Origin: Shewanella schlegeliana
Lineage (GTDB): Bacteria; Pseudomonadota; Gammaproteobacteria; Enterobacterales; Shewanellaceae
DNA length: 64,000 nt
Direction of reading: 5' to 3'
NCBI RefSeq assembly: GCF_016765635.1
Contig: NZ_JAESVD010000004.1
Coordinates: 364,078 to 428,077, forward strand
Shown: positions 44,731-53,103 of the stretch, piece after piece
Layout: each line of letters begins with the position of its first letter
Position numbering within the stretch: the first letter of the stretch is position 1
Made by a program: the position numbers and the translations under genes
The notes under the pieces: generated by a model
The model's input: only the letters and a program-made list of their open reading frames with translations
What the model was told of the DNA's origin: nothing
Database searches by the model: none

Positions 44731-45363
44731 ATGCGTAATCATGTTAACGGGTTTCCCCTCATTGAATGAGTTGGTGTCATCATTCTAGGCATTATCAGTG
44801 TCATCGCCCTTCCCAAATTGATCTCTTTTGAAGATGAATCTCGTGATGCTGTAATGTACCAATCAGTATAAAGATTTAGTCGCTCAGCGAGAGTTTAGCG
44901 GCTCTGAGACAAGGTCATTAAATGCTCCTCTGTAACTGCCACAGCGTTACTCTCGATAATCGCTCCTGCATTATTCAGCCTTCGCCATCCATGGTCTCGT
45001 ACCTCCTATATCCATATAGTCGTGCATTAATGACATTCACCACATCTGACCTCCAAGGATGGAGAAAATGTCTTAAGTATGTCGGGAACATACAAGACCG
45101 CGTGGTTTGCAACGAGTGAAGAGCATAGTTAAACTAGGTTTAAACTCCCTCTTGTTCCTTAAGAGTCACAGTATCAGAGCCGCTAAAACTCGCCATTCTG
45201 GAGCGATTTTGGCTGCCTACTTCTGCGTTGAACAACTTCACAAAGAGAGTAACCATTCTTTCAGTTATTCGCCTTGATTAGTTTGCCAAAAATCGTTCTG
45301 AGTAGATCAACTTCTTATACTGATTAGTATAAGACAACTGAAATGGTAAACACTGATTGCTAG
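44731..45363 (+). pseudogene. prepilin pseudogene carrying a MITE-like insertion
   Basis: The first ~125 bases match the 41885 prepilin gene (shared runs such as GGCATTATCAGTGT and GAAGATGAATCTC), but the conserved Glu codon context is followed by an in-frame TGA (ATTGAATGAGTT), and the sequence breaks at about 44856. It resumes at about 45333 with the last ~30 bases of the gene (ACTGAAATGGTAAACACTGATTGC then TAG). The interior is replaced by the 476-bp element. Confidence 0.85.
44857..45332. mobile_element. MITE-like noncoding element with terminal inverted repeats
   Basis: Left end TACCAATCAGTATAA and right end, read in reverse complement, TTATACTAATCAGTATAA match at 13 of 14 central positions. 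A second, inner inverted pair (GCGAG..TTTAGCGGCTCTGA, 44887-44910 versus 45171-45193) differs by one indel and few substitutions. The 476-bp body has no transposase; a 65-codon frame at 44922-45119 shows no domain. It sits inside the prepilin pseudogene. Confidence 0.65.
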
Positions 45364-45531
45364 CTATTTAGAGAAGAAAGTTGAACTGCCACTTTGCCCT
45401 CTATAGATGCATAGACTCGCAATCTTTTCATTACTCATTGCAACGAAATAATGACCAACTAGCTTTAGATGATACTTTTTAGGTGCTGAGTGCACTGATA
45501 GCGGTATATAAATAAAGAATAATCATGACAT

Positions 45532-45559
45532 AAAAAATCCGGGAAGCTAAATTCCCGGA
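45532..45559 (-). terminator. terminator of nrfA copy B
   Basis: TCCGGGAA pairs with TTCCCGGA around a six-base loop, with a T-run on the minus strand. It is the counterpart of the hairpin at 42465-42494 with compensating changes in the stem. Confidence 0.9.
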
Positions 45560-45585
45560 CTTTATAGCGTAATAACAATTAAAAT

Positions 45586-46968
45586 CTACTCACCATTAGT
45601 GGCTTTATATTCCGCTTCCCACTTTGGCACGACTTTCTCGATAAAGGTGGCCTTATCGGTGCGCATCTTTTTCATATCCATGCCTAAGACGGCCTGTGCT
45701 TTCGCTTCGGTCGAAATATCTGGAATAACCACAGCGGTATTAACACCTTGAGCTGCTAATATTTTTGCTAACTTATCACGAGCTTCTGTCGACTTAACTA
45801 ATGAGGTTTCTAAAATACGAAGACCCTCTTCTGGTGCGTGAGCGGCTATGCCGTGCGAGGCGATGGCATAGTCCCAACGCCATTGAGCATGACGGATATC
45901 CGTTAACGCTGCAGCCATCTGCTGCTCAGTTGCCCCCGCTTTCCAAGCGGCACCAGCCTCGAAATGAGCTTTCACCAAAGCGTCTTCAGCCTTTAGCTTA
46001 AGTGCATTAATCTTGTCTTTATTGGCTTGAACTAAGCTTTGTAACTGCTCTTTGGTCTGTTCGTGGCAAGTTGTGCAGGTATATTCAAATTTATCAAACG
46101 GACTACCGATATTATGGTCAGTGTATTCTTTACCCTCTGCATTGGTTACCCGCGGCATATGACAATCGGTACACGATATTCCCATCTCACCATGAATTCC
46201 CTGTGCAGTAGTCTCGTAACCTGGATGCTGGGCTTTTAACATTGGCGCTTTTGATATTTGATGTGTCCAATCTGTAAAATTAATCTTATCGTAATAAGCT
46301 TCCATATCTTCGACTTTCGTACCATCATCCCAAGGGAATTTAACCCAATTAGGATGTTCTGCTGTTTTTTCAAAGTAATATTCCACATGGCACTGCCCAC
46401 ATACCATATTTTGTTTCTGGCCCTTCTCAGCCTCATCAAACGGCGTTCCAATTGCAGCAAAAGCACGCTCAGCAAATGGACGTGCGATCCTTAATTTTGA
46501 GGTGCCAGGTTCATGGCAGTCTGCACATCCTATATTATTAACAATCTCTGGACCTCCCTTGGCCCATTTACCTTTGAAGTACCCAGTTTCCCCCTCCTCC
46601 TCAATCAATCGTGGCACATCGGGGCTCTTACAACTCCAACAGGCCATAGGCATAGGCCCTTCATCTGCCGTCATTGGGGCGCCAGTTCGTAATGTACTCC
46701 TCACATCAGTAATAGCATATTGGTGACCTCTTGGAGCTTTATAATCCTTGGCAAATCCGTAACCAGCCCAGAGAATAACTAAATTAGGATCCGCAGAGAG
46801 TAAATTTGTCGCCTCTTTACTCTCTGCGGTTTTTTCCCAACTTTGATACTGTTTTGGAAAACGCTTCTCATATTGAGCATTATCTGCTGGATTGGTGTTT
46901 GCCACCACGCCAGTGCTTACCATGCCTAAACAGACGCCAGCTATCAAGGGCACTTGGTATGCTTTCAT
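45586..46968 (-). CDS. nrfA: ammonia-forming cytochrome c nitrite reductase, copy B
   Basis: Second full-length NrfA, 460 residues, signal peptide ending GVVA. All five heme motifs are intact: CWSCK, CADCH, CGQCH, CTDCH, CTTCH. Differences from copy A are mostly conservative and spread along the protein, with no loss of ligands, so both should be active. AAGGA is nine bases before the ATG, a better ribosome site than copy A has. The upstream region differs completely from copy A, so the two copies are probably regulated differently. Confidence 0.96.
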   Translation of the reverse strand: MKAYQVPLIAGVCLGMVSTGVVANTNPADNAQYEKRFPKQYQSWEKTAESKEATNLLSADPNLVILWAGYGFAKDYKAPRGHQYAITDVRSTLRTGAPMTADEGPMPMACWSCKSPDVPRLIEEEGETGYFKGKWAKGGPEIVNNIGCADCHEPGTSKLRIARPFAERAFAAIGTPFDEAEKGQKQNMVCGQCHVEYYFEKTAEHPNWVKFPWDDGTKVEDMEAYYDKINFTDWTHQISKAPMLKAQHPGYETTAQGIHGEMGISCTDCHMPRVTNAEGKEYTDHNIGSPFDKFEYTCTTCHEQTKEQLQSLVQANKDKINALKLKAEDALVKAHFEAGAAWKAGATEQQMAAALTDIRHAQWRWDYAIASHGIAAHAPEEGLRILETSLVKSTEARDKLAKILAAQGVNTAVVIPDISTEAKAQAVLGMDMKKMRTDKATFIEKVVPKWEAEYKATNGE

Positions 46969-47521
46969 AGTGTATTATCCTTAGTTTTGGGTTATATGCA
47001 GTAAAATATGATCGTGACATGTTGTAATCACCCCATTTTTAATGGAGCTCATAAGTAGACTTATTCATTTGTGCAAACCTTGCACAAGAGTTTTTATCTT
47101 CAATGCAATGTTGGCTTTCATCGTTATAAACCCTAAGCCATTTAGTTGCAAAGATTTATTGCTATTGCGAGAAATAAAATCTGCCAAATAGCAAAAATAG
47201 CAGCATATAACCCCGCGATTACACAATATAAAGAGATTTAATCCAGCACCAACTAATTAAGCAAAACAAAATACTAACGCCACGCAATGTAAAAAGAGCT
47301 AAAAAGGTACAATGACGAAACCATTTTTGTCCCACACAGGTTCACTCAATATTGGTACACAATCGTAAGCAAGCGAATAAATATCAGAGACCTCCTGAAC
47401 GGGTGAGTTTATGAGTTTATTGCTTAAGAGCGACTGCAGTCATGAGCTGATATAGAGTGAGTTGACACATGCTGGAGCACCAGTGAGTCACGAGTGAATT
47501 TGTTGAATTCGAGAGTAGATA
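46969..47521. other. long upstream region of nrfA copy B
   Basis: About 550 AT-rich bases with no gene. It contains the perfect inverted repeat at 47069-47087; beyond 47280 I see only scattered short repeats. It does not resemble the region upstream of copy A. Confidence 0.5.
47069..47087. promoter_or_regulatory. perfect inverted repeat upstream of nrfA copy B
   Basis: TTGTGCAA-ACC-TTGCACAA: two 8-bp arms separated by three bases, 101-119 bp before the nrfA start. The shape suits a dimeric repressor or activator; I cannot name the protein. It does not fit FNR or CRP. Confidence 0.5.
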
Positions 47522-47875
47522 AGTTTAGCTATATCGTCAGGATCGGAAGTCACCGAGTACAACAGCAATGTGCATTCAGCCAGTTTTGAGCTGCTACTGC
47601 AGCTATCTGAGCTTGAGTCAAACGTGTAGGCAGTCCATTACGATAACGACCTGCTCCTATGAAACCCACGTAAGGGCTGGGTGAAAGTCAATTTGATTGC
47701 CGACTTGAGCATGTTAAGCGAGCCTGAGCTCAGTGTTGCCGCAGAAGAACTGAAACTGAGCTGGCAATCCAATTGGCAACAGCTGGCCGATAATGAAGCT
47801 AGCGCTCAAGCGGTAGTGACTAAAATTGATGATACTCAAGCTCAAGTGCGTCATCTGCTCAAACAGCTAGATTAA
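47522..47875 (+). pseudogene. decayed copy of the small membrane protein gene
   Basis: Homologous to 44263-44700 from the codons for the end of the membrane helix onward. An in-frame TAG (GTGTAGGCA, near 47626) and a short deletion near 47660 break the frame; the last ~195 bases (47681-47875) are still open and encode the same C-terminal helix. The 5' end with the membrane segment is not recognisable. Confidence 0.85.
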
Positions 47876-47917
47876 ACTGTTAGCTTTAGTCACTACTTTG
47901 AAAGTGTCGTTAAGGCT

Positions 47918-48265
47918 TTACTTAACCGCTGCAACAAAGGCGATTTCAAGCAAATACTTAGGATCGGCTAACTCGACTTTTAAGCAGGCGCGACTCGGGG
48001 CACAACCTTCTGGTAACCAGGCTTGCCATGCTTGGTTAAATACCGCCACGTTTGCAAAATCGGTAACATAAATCGTCACCGATAATAGACGTGATTTATC
48101 ACTGCCTACACTGGCTAATGTGGCTTCAGCCTGCTCAAAAATCTGCGCAGTTTGACTTTGCATATCACCGTCGACATCAGCAGCAATTTCAACAAAGTGT
48201 GCCATGTTATTGAACACGGTAGCATCGGACCAATTTGCACATGGGTTAACGCGTTGAATATCCAT
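47918..48265 (-). CDS. RidA/YjgF-family protein
   Basis: 115-residue member of the RidA superfamily (imine/enamine deaminase or related). DIQRVNPCANWSDATVFNNMAHFVEIA, FEQAEATLASVGSDKSRLLSVTIYVTDF and APSRACLKVELADPKYLLEIAFVAAV follow the family pattern; the Arg of APSRAC is the substrate-carboxylate ligand in active RidA. The true start is the ATG at 48265 with AAGG upstream; the longer frame to 48385 adds unrelated residues. Confidence 0.88.
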   Translation of the reverse strand: MDIQRVNPCANWSDATVFNNMAHFVEIAADVDGDMQSQTAQIFEQAEATLASVGSDKSRLLSVTIYVTDFANVAVFNQAWQAWLPEGCAPSRACLKVELADPKYLLEIAFVAAVK

Positions 48266-48454
48266 TTTAAACCTTAAAAATTCATCATAATAGCAGGCGA
48301 TTTTAGCAGAAATGTACCACAGACCTAGTAAATTTAGCGCCTTAAGTCGATTATGCTGTGCTATGCACACCTTGCAATAAGTCATAATGCTAAACTAAAC
48401 GCTTAGCTTGATTTCGCCTCAGTTTTGAGGCCGTTTATACGAGATTTTGATTAA

Positions 48455-48946
48455 ATGACTCTAAGACGCTCATTAGGCCAGCAGTGGAGTAAGTCGATTC
48501 TTGCGCACAGATTAGCCTTAACTCTACATAGCTCTGACAAGGTGCATCAACTGTTTGGCGGAGCAACGTCACTCACCACTGTTACCAATACTATCGCTGC
48601 ACTGGTATTTGCAGAGGGTGAACCGGTCTGGCTGCCACCAATGGAAAGTAACGAGCAGACGCCGCTAGAATATGAACTTGCCCTGCACTGCTTGTTTGCA
48701 GCTAGCCGTCTGTTGTTTGTCAAAGAGATAGAACAAGGTGAGCTAGGACAAGCAGAGCATTTAGTGCTAACGATTGCCTATCAATGGAGTCAGTCACTGA
48801 ATAATTGCGAAAGCAACACATCAGCTCAGACACTCAGCAGCGACGCCCAACGGCTTTGCCAACTACTGCAGACTATCAACACTCAGTTAGAGAAGGTTCG
48901 TAGTGAAAAGCGCCAATCCAGTCGTAATATGGGTAGTCATAGTTAA
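48455..48946 (+). CDS. hypothetical protein, 163 residues
   Basis: Not recognised. Soluble, mostly helical by composition, with no signal or membrane segment; the N-terminus is basic (LRRSLGQQWSKSILAHRL) and the C-terminus is a Gln/Ser/Lys-rich tail. It is convergent with dmsG and shares a bidirectional terminator with it. Its ribosome site is weak. Position beside the DMSO operon may be chance. Confidence 0.6.
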   Translation: MTLRRSLGQQWSKSILAHRLALTLHSSDKVHQLFGGATSLTTVTNTIAALVFAEGEPVWLPPMESNEQTPLEYELALHCLFAASRLLFVKEIEQGELGQAEHLVLTIAYQWSQSLNNCESNTSAQTLSSDAQRLCQLLQTINTQLEKVRSEKRQSSRNMGSHS

Positions 48947-48972
48947 TTTGAATCTAGGTTTAACTGTAAAAT

Positions 48973-49006
48973 AAAAAGCCCGCAAACACTCATTTGCGGG
49001 CTTTTT
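48973..49006. terminator. bidirectional terminator (48455 gene / dms operon)
   Basis: A 14-bp perfect stem AAAAAGCCCGCAAA / TTTGCGGGCTTTTT with a six-base loop between convergent genes. Confidence 0.92.
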
Positions 49007-49052
49007 GCTATTCACTGACTCGTTCTGGAGTCTGCTTACACATTAAGCAGTA

Positions 49053-49778
49053 TTAACGAAACAGTCGTTTATCAAGCGGCAACACCTGAAAGTCTTGCTG
49101 CAGTTGCATCAAGAAGTCAGCGGTTAGCAAGGCGATACCACGATAAAAATCAGTCTTGGCATGCTCATTAGCTAATTGACAGCAACGCATTGCCCAAGGC
49201 AATAGGTGCTGCTGCAGTAACACTTGAACGAAGCGAACCAAGGCTTGATTGTCGCTCTCAGTCTGTAAACGACCAAAGGTTTGATCCAGTACGGCAAAAA
49301 AGAGTCCGATATGATCAATTGGCTGCTTATAATCGAGTTGTAACTCAACGCCGTGAGCGCGATAAAAGTCCATCAGTTCAACGGTGGTTCTGTCATTAAT
49401 CAACTGTTCTTCACACAGATAAACTGAGCCTTGCGGCACAGCTGTCGGTTCGCCTGGCCCGAAGAAAAGTTGGCCGTAATCCAGCTTTAAGCTGATTAAT
49501 GCCTTCTCCAGATCCGCGCAATCAATATCAGAAGACCATTGCTGCAGAAAAGTCCCCAGCAATTGACGTCCATTGCTATTTTCCAGGCGATGTTCAAACT
49601 CAGGCCAGCTGCCTGCTACATCGCAATCTTTTAACCCATTGATAAAATCGGCTTCTGGGTAACGAATAAGGCAGTGATGCAGTATTCGCGCTAAACCTTG
49701 ATACTCAACAAAATCAATTTTGCTTAAAGATGATTGAGCAGTGCTAGATTGAGTAATCGACTCTGTTTTTGAAGACAT
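49053..49778 (-). CDS. dmsG: TorD/DmsD-family chaperone of the DMSO reductase
   Basis: Cytoplasmic all-helical redox enzyme maturation protein, 241 residues, expected to bind the Tat signal or apo-form of DmsA until cofactor insertion. The family signature is LDYGQLFFGPGEPTAVPQGSVYLCEEQL, followed by MDFYRAHGVELQ and PIDHIGLFFAVL, which match the conserved Y-x-x-L-F-x-G-P-G and P-x-D-H elements. AAGG precedes the ATG. Last gene of the dms operon, 83 bp after dmsB with a hairpin between them. Confidence 0.88.
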   Translation of the reverse strand: MSSKTESITQSSTAQSSLSKIDFVEYQGLARILHHCLIRYPEADFINGLKDCDVAGSWPEFEHRLENSNGRQLLGTFLQQWSSDIDCADLEKALISLKLDYGQLFFGPGEPTAVPQGSVYLCEEQLINDRTTVELMDFYRAHGVELQLDYKQPIDHIGLFFAVLDQTFGRLQTESDNQALVRFVQVLLQQHLLPWAMRCCQLANEHAKTDFYRGIALLTADFLMQLQQDFQVLPLDKRLFR

Positions 49779-49796
49779 AATTTACCTTACAAGTTA

Positions 49797-49814
49797 AGCG
49801 GGCCAAAGCCCGCT
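49797..49814. other. hairpin between dmsB and dmsG
   Basis: AGCGGGC pairs with GCCCGCT around CAAA. There is no T-run on the transcribed strand, so it is probably an mRNA-processing or stability element that lowers expression of the chaperone relative to the enzyme. Confidence 0.55.
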
Positions 49815-49861
49815 ATGCTTGTGTTACTGACAGTACCTTGATAACTAACTTTTCGCTGAAG

Positions 49862-50527
49862 TTATACTTCAGTTGGGTTAAGGATATCGCCGCCTTGTCC
49901 GCCATGCACGTTAGCCTTAATGATAAGGTTTGGTGAAGTAATAGACTCTGGTGGAAGTGGTGCAATATGGCCATCGCCATTACCGTACTTAGCGCGTAGG
50001 TTATCCATAGTGTCAAAGTCTAGTGCACGTAGTGGGCAAGACTCAACACACACAGGCTTACGACCTTCTGCGATACGCTCGAAACAACCGTCACACTTGG
50101 TCATCACTTTACGTTCACGGTCAATTTGCGGCGCATCGTATGGGCATGCTCGAGCACAGCTCTCACAACCGATACATAGGTCTTGTGCAACGTGTACTAG
50201 ACCATCTTCGCGGCGCTTATGCATTGCACCTGTTGGGCAAGCTTTAACACACACAGGCTCTGAGCAGTGGTTACAACCGATTGACATGTAGTAAGCAAAT
50301 ACGCTTTGCTCAAAACAGCCATTTTGGCCTTCAGTCCACTGTCCACCACCGTATTCATACACGCGGCGCCATGTAACACCGTTCAGTGCCGGAACACCAT
50401 TAGCTTCTGGGTTAGTGTTATTACGGATCTCGTTACCTTGACGGTCTTTACAAGATACATGACACGCTTTACAACCAGTACACTTAGTGCTGTCTACGTA
50501 AAAACCGTATTGAGTTGGTTCAGTCAT
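49862..50527 (-). CDS. dmsB: DMSO reductase iron-sulfur subunit
   Basis: 221-residue four-cluster ferredoxin-like electron transfer subunit. Cysteine groups: CTGCKACHVSC, CNHCSEPVCVKACP, CIGCESCARACP and CDGCFERIAEGRKPVCVESCP, sixteen ligands for four [4Fe-4S] clusters. No leader peptide; it would be exported with DmsA. There is no DmsC membrane anchor gene in the operon; DmsE/DmsF take that role in Shewanella. 14 bp after dmsA. Confidence 0.95.
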   Translation of the reverse strand: MTEPTQYGFYVDSTKCTGCKACHVSCKDRQGNEIRNNTNPEANGVPALNGVTWRRVYEYGGGQWTEGQNGCFEQSVFAYYMSIGCNHCSEPVCVKACPTGAMHKRREDGLVHVAQDLCIGCESCARACPYDAPQIDRERKVMTKCDGCFERIAEGRKPVCVESCPLRALDFDTMDNLRAKYGNGDGHIAPLPPESITSPNLIIKANVHGGQGGDILNPTEV

Positions 50528-50541
50528 AATTAACTACTCTC

Positions 50542-53064
50542 TTAAATCTTTTTAATGGCAACACGGATAGTGTGCTGTGGGTTACCTTTAGCAACTGGGC
50601 TTGGCTGATAGCGTGTTAACGAGTTAATCGCACCGCCTTCGTCAACGATATGGCCAGTGCTGCCTCGCTTGTTACCTGGGTTGTACCAAGCACCTTGGCC
50701 TAGTGCAAAAACACCTGGCGCAACACGTGGCGTGATACGAACAGTCACTTCAACTGAACCGCGCTCGTTGTACATCTCAATCTTGTCGCCAGAGCTTAGG
50801 CCATGCTTAGCACCGTCCATTGGGTTAACCCAAACCGCGTCTTCTACCGCTTCACGTAGCCATGGCACGTTGTGGTAGCTTGAGTGAGTACGGCCTTTAG
50901 TGTGGTAACCCGCAAGCTGGATTGGGTAATCCGCTTTAGCGTCTTCATCTTCATAACCGTGCCACGTCACTGTGTACTGTGGAATAGCTGTGATGGTATC
51001 GCCTTTAACGCCTGTTGGGTTTTGAGCACTGTTCTCTTGGTCCCAGTTAGCTGCGCGCCATGCAAGTTCCGCTGAGTAGATTTCAATCTTGCCACTTGGA
51101 GTAGAAAGCGCTTTACCTTCTTTAACAAAACTTTGCAGTGCAACGTGGTTATCGTTCATGTTCTTACGGAAGAAGCCAATTTTTTGTGCTTCTTTGTAAG
51201 TTGCAGGGAACGCTGGAGACACGCCGATGTTATTGCTGTTAGCTTTAGTGCTTTGGTATAGCTGTTCTAACCACTCATCTTCGTTCTTGCCGTCTCTAAA
51301 GCCAGCGCCAACGCCCATCTTGTCAGCGATCATCGCAGCGGCTTCGTACATAGACTTACAATCCCACATTGTCTCAACAGATGAAGACATTGCAGTTAGG
51401 TAACCTAGAGAGCCTGAAGCATAAGAGTCGTTAACTAAATCGTTTGATTCTAACCAGCTAGTATCAGGTAGGATAATGTCAGCGAACTTAGCGCCTGGGG
51501 TCATCCAGCAATCACAAGAAACGATGAATAGATCTTCTGCTGTGCGGAAGATTTCAGCCGTGTTGTTGATTTCTGCATGCTGGTTCAGCAGTGAACTATC
51601 AGAGGCTGATAGAATGAACTTAATATTCGCACCCAGTGGTGTATCTAAACCGTCTGTACCGCGAACGCCGTGACTACGTGCCGTCATGGTTTCACCGTTT
51701 AGAATCGCTTCAGACCAAGTGAAGAAAGAGATGCTTTCTTTAACTGGATTGCTACCTGTTGGGATGCCAGCACGAGACATGCTGCTCATGTATGGTAGCT
51801 CACCGTTTGATGCACCACGTGTGCCTAGCTTACCGGTTAGCACTGATAGCATGTAAAGTGCACGCATGCTTTGCTCGCCGTTTGCTTGACGGTTAACACC
51901 CGCACCAATCACTATGTATGGCGCGTTAGCGGTCATTAGCTTGTCGGCGATATAACGAATTTTGTCAGCAGAAATACCACAGATTGACTCTGCCCACTCT
52001 GGTGTTTTAGCGTCAGTGTAAATACCTTGACCTAAAATGTAGTCTTGGTAGTTATCATCAGAATTCATCACTTTTGCGTATTCTTGCTTAGTGGCATCGC
52101 CGCTCGCTGCGAAAATAGCAATTTGATCTTCAATTGATTGCTTAGTAAAACCAACAGAATTCTCAAGTACAAATGGTAGTGACTGAGCTGCAAAGTTAGC
52201 GTGGTTGATCATCTCATAAGCTACCGCTTCAGCAAATGCCGCATCGGTGCCTGGACGGATTGGTAACCAGCTTGACTCTTTACCTAGCATAGAATCTGTG
52301 TAGCGAGGATCGATCATCACCACTTCTAGGCCGTTGTTTCTTTGTAGCGCTTGTAGGTAGTCGTAACCTTCACCTGAACCCGATTGACGGATTTCGCTAG
52401 GGTTGTACGCCACGCCTAGGAAGAAGTCACTGTCTTCGATAGTGATGGTTGACGAACCAGCTGTACTACCCGTACCGAAGGTGTGCTTCGCCGCTTCCAT
52501 CTGCTGTGCCCAAGAGTAGTTACCATAAGCATTTAGGCAGCCACCGTTGAGATTAAATAGACGGTTGAAACAAGCATTTGATGCAAAACCGTAGTAAGCA
52601 CCTGAACCATAGCTACGGAATACTGACTTAGCACCATTTTCTTGTGCATAAACAGCAGATAACTTTTCAGCAATAATGCTAGTTGCTTCATCCCAACTAA
52701 TTGGTACAAATTCTGCTTTACCGCGCTCACCAACACGCTTCATTGGTGTCTTTAGGCGGTCAACTGCGTAGTTTCTTTGACGTAGTGAACGGCCACGAGC
52801 ACAAGCACGAACTTGGTGTAGACCATAGTTGTCTTCTACTTCGTGGTCAGTTTCAACGCGTGTCACGATACCGTCTTTAGTAAAGACCTTAATTGGACAG
52901 TTAGAACCACAGTTAACTAGACAAGATGACCAGTTCACCACTTCATCTTTAACAGGTGGTTGTGGTGGGATCACGTTGGCATCGTCAGAGCTTGAATTAC
53001 AGCCGGTAACTGTTGCTGCGCAGCCCAGCGCAGCACTCATTTTTAAGAAACTTCTACGTTCCAT
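50542..53064 (-). CDS. dmsA: DMSO reductase molybdopterin subunit, Tat-exported probable lipoprotein
   Basis: Catalytic subunit of 840 residues reducing DMSO to dimethyl sulfide. The N-terminus MERRSFLKMSAALGCAATVTGC joins a twin-arginine motif to a lipobox ending at Cys22, consistent with Tat export and anchoring at the outer-membrane surface, as known for Shewanella DmsA. The cluster ligands are CLVNCGSNC and CARGRS. Molybdopterin blocks include MIDPRYTDSMLGKESSWLPIRPGTDAAFAEAVAYEMI and a C-terminal domain ending in PSPVAKGNPQHTIRVAIKK. GAGGA precedes the ATG. Third gene of dmsEFABG. Confidence 0.95.
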   Translation of the reverse strand: MERRSFLKMSAALGCAATVTGCNSSSDDANVIPPQPPVKDEVVNWSSCLVNCGSNCPIKVFTKDGIVTRVETDHEVEDNYGLHQVRACARGRSLRQRNYAVDRLKTPMKRVGERGKAEFVPISWDEATSIIAEKLSAVYAQENGAKSVFRSYGSGAYYGFASNACFNRLFNLNGGCLNAYGNYSWAQQMEAAKHTFGTGSTAGSSTITIEDSDFFLGVAYNPSEIRQSGSGEGYDYLQALQRNNGLEVVMIDPRYTDSMLGKESSWLPIRPGTDAAFAEAVAYEMINHANFAAQSLPFVLENSVGFTKQSIEDQIAIFAASGDATKQEYAKVMNSDDNYQDYILGQGIYTDAKTPEWAESICGISADKIRYIADKLMTANAPYIVIGAGVNRQANGEQSMRALYMLSVLTGKLGTRGASNGELPYMSSMSRAGIPTGSNPVKESISFFTWSEAILNGETMTARSHGVRGTDGLDTPLGANIKFILSASDSSLLNQHAEINNTAEIFRTAEDLFIVSCDCWMTPGAKFADIILPDTSWLESNDLVNDSYASGSLGYLTAMSSSVETMWDCKSMYEAAAMIADKMGVGAGFRDGKNEDEWLEQLYQSTKANSNNIGVSPAFPATYKEAQKIGFFRKNMNDNHVALQSFVKEGKALSTPSGKIEIYSAELAWRAANWDQENSAQNPTGVKGDTITAIPQYTVTWHGYEDEDAKADYPIQLAGYHTKGRTHSSYHNVPWLREAVEDAVWVNPMDGAKHGLSSGDKIEMYNERGSVEVTVRITPRVAPGVFALGQGAWYNPGNKRGSTGHIVDEGGAINSLTRYQPSPVAKGNPQHTIRVAIKKI

Positions 53065-53103
53065 AATCTTGTTTTCCTCAAACTTATTAGTGACTGACTC
53101 GAC

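Larger units (their letters stand above)
44731..47875. repeat. copy B of the pilin-nrfA-membrane protein segmental duplication
   Basis: Same gene order as 41885-44700. nrfA is intact here; the prepilin gene is interrupted and deleted, and the small membrane protein gene has a stop and frameshift. The intergenic terminator and flanking bases are also recognisably homologous. Confidence 0.85.

Noticed and set aside
44922..45119. 65-residue frame inside the MITE-like element
   Set aside because: No transposase motif and no ribosome site; treated as noncoding element sequence.
46236..46726. Overlapping frames opposite and within nrfA copy B
   Set aside because: Shadows of a gene with all five heme motifs; the same shadows occur opposite copy A.
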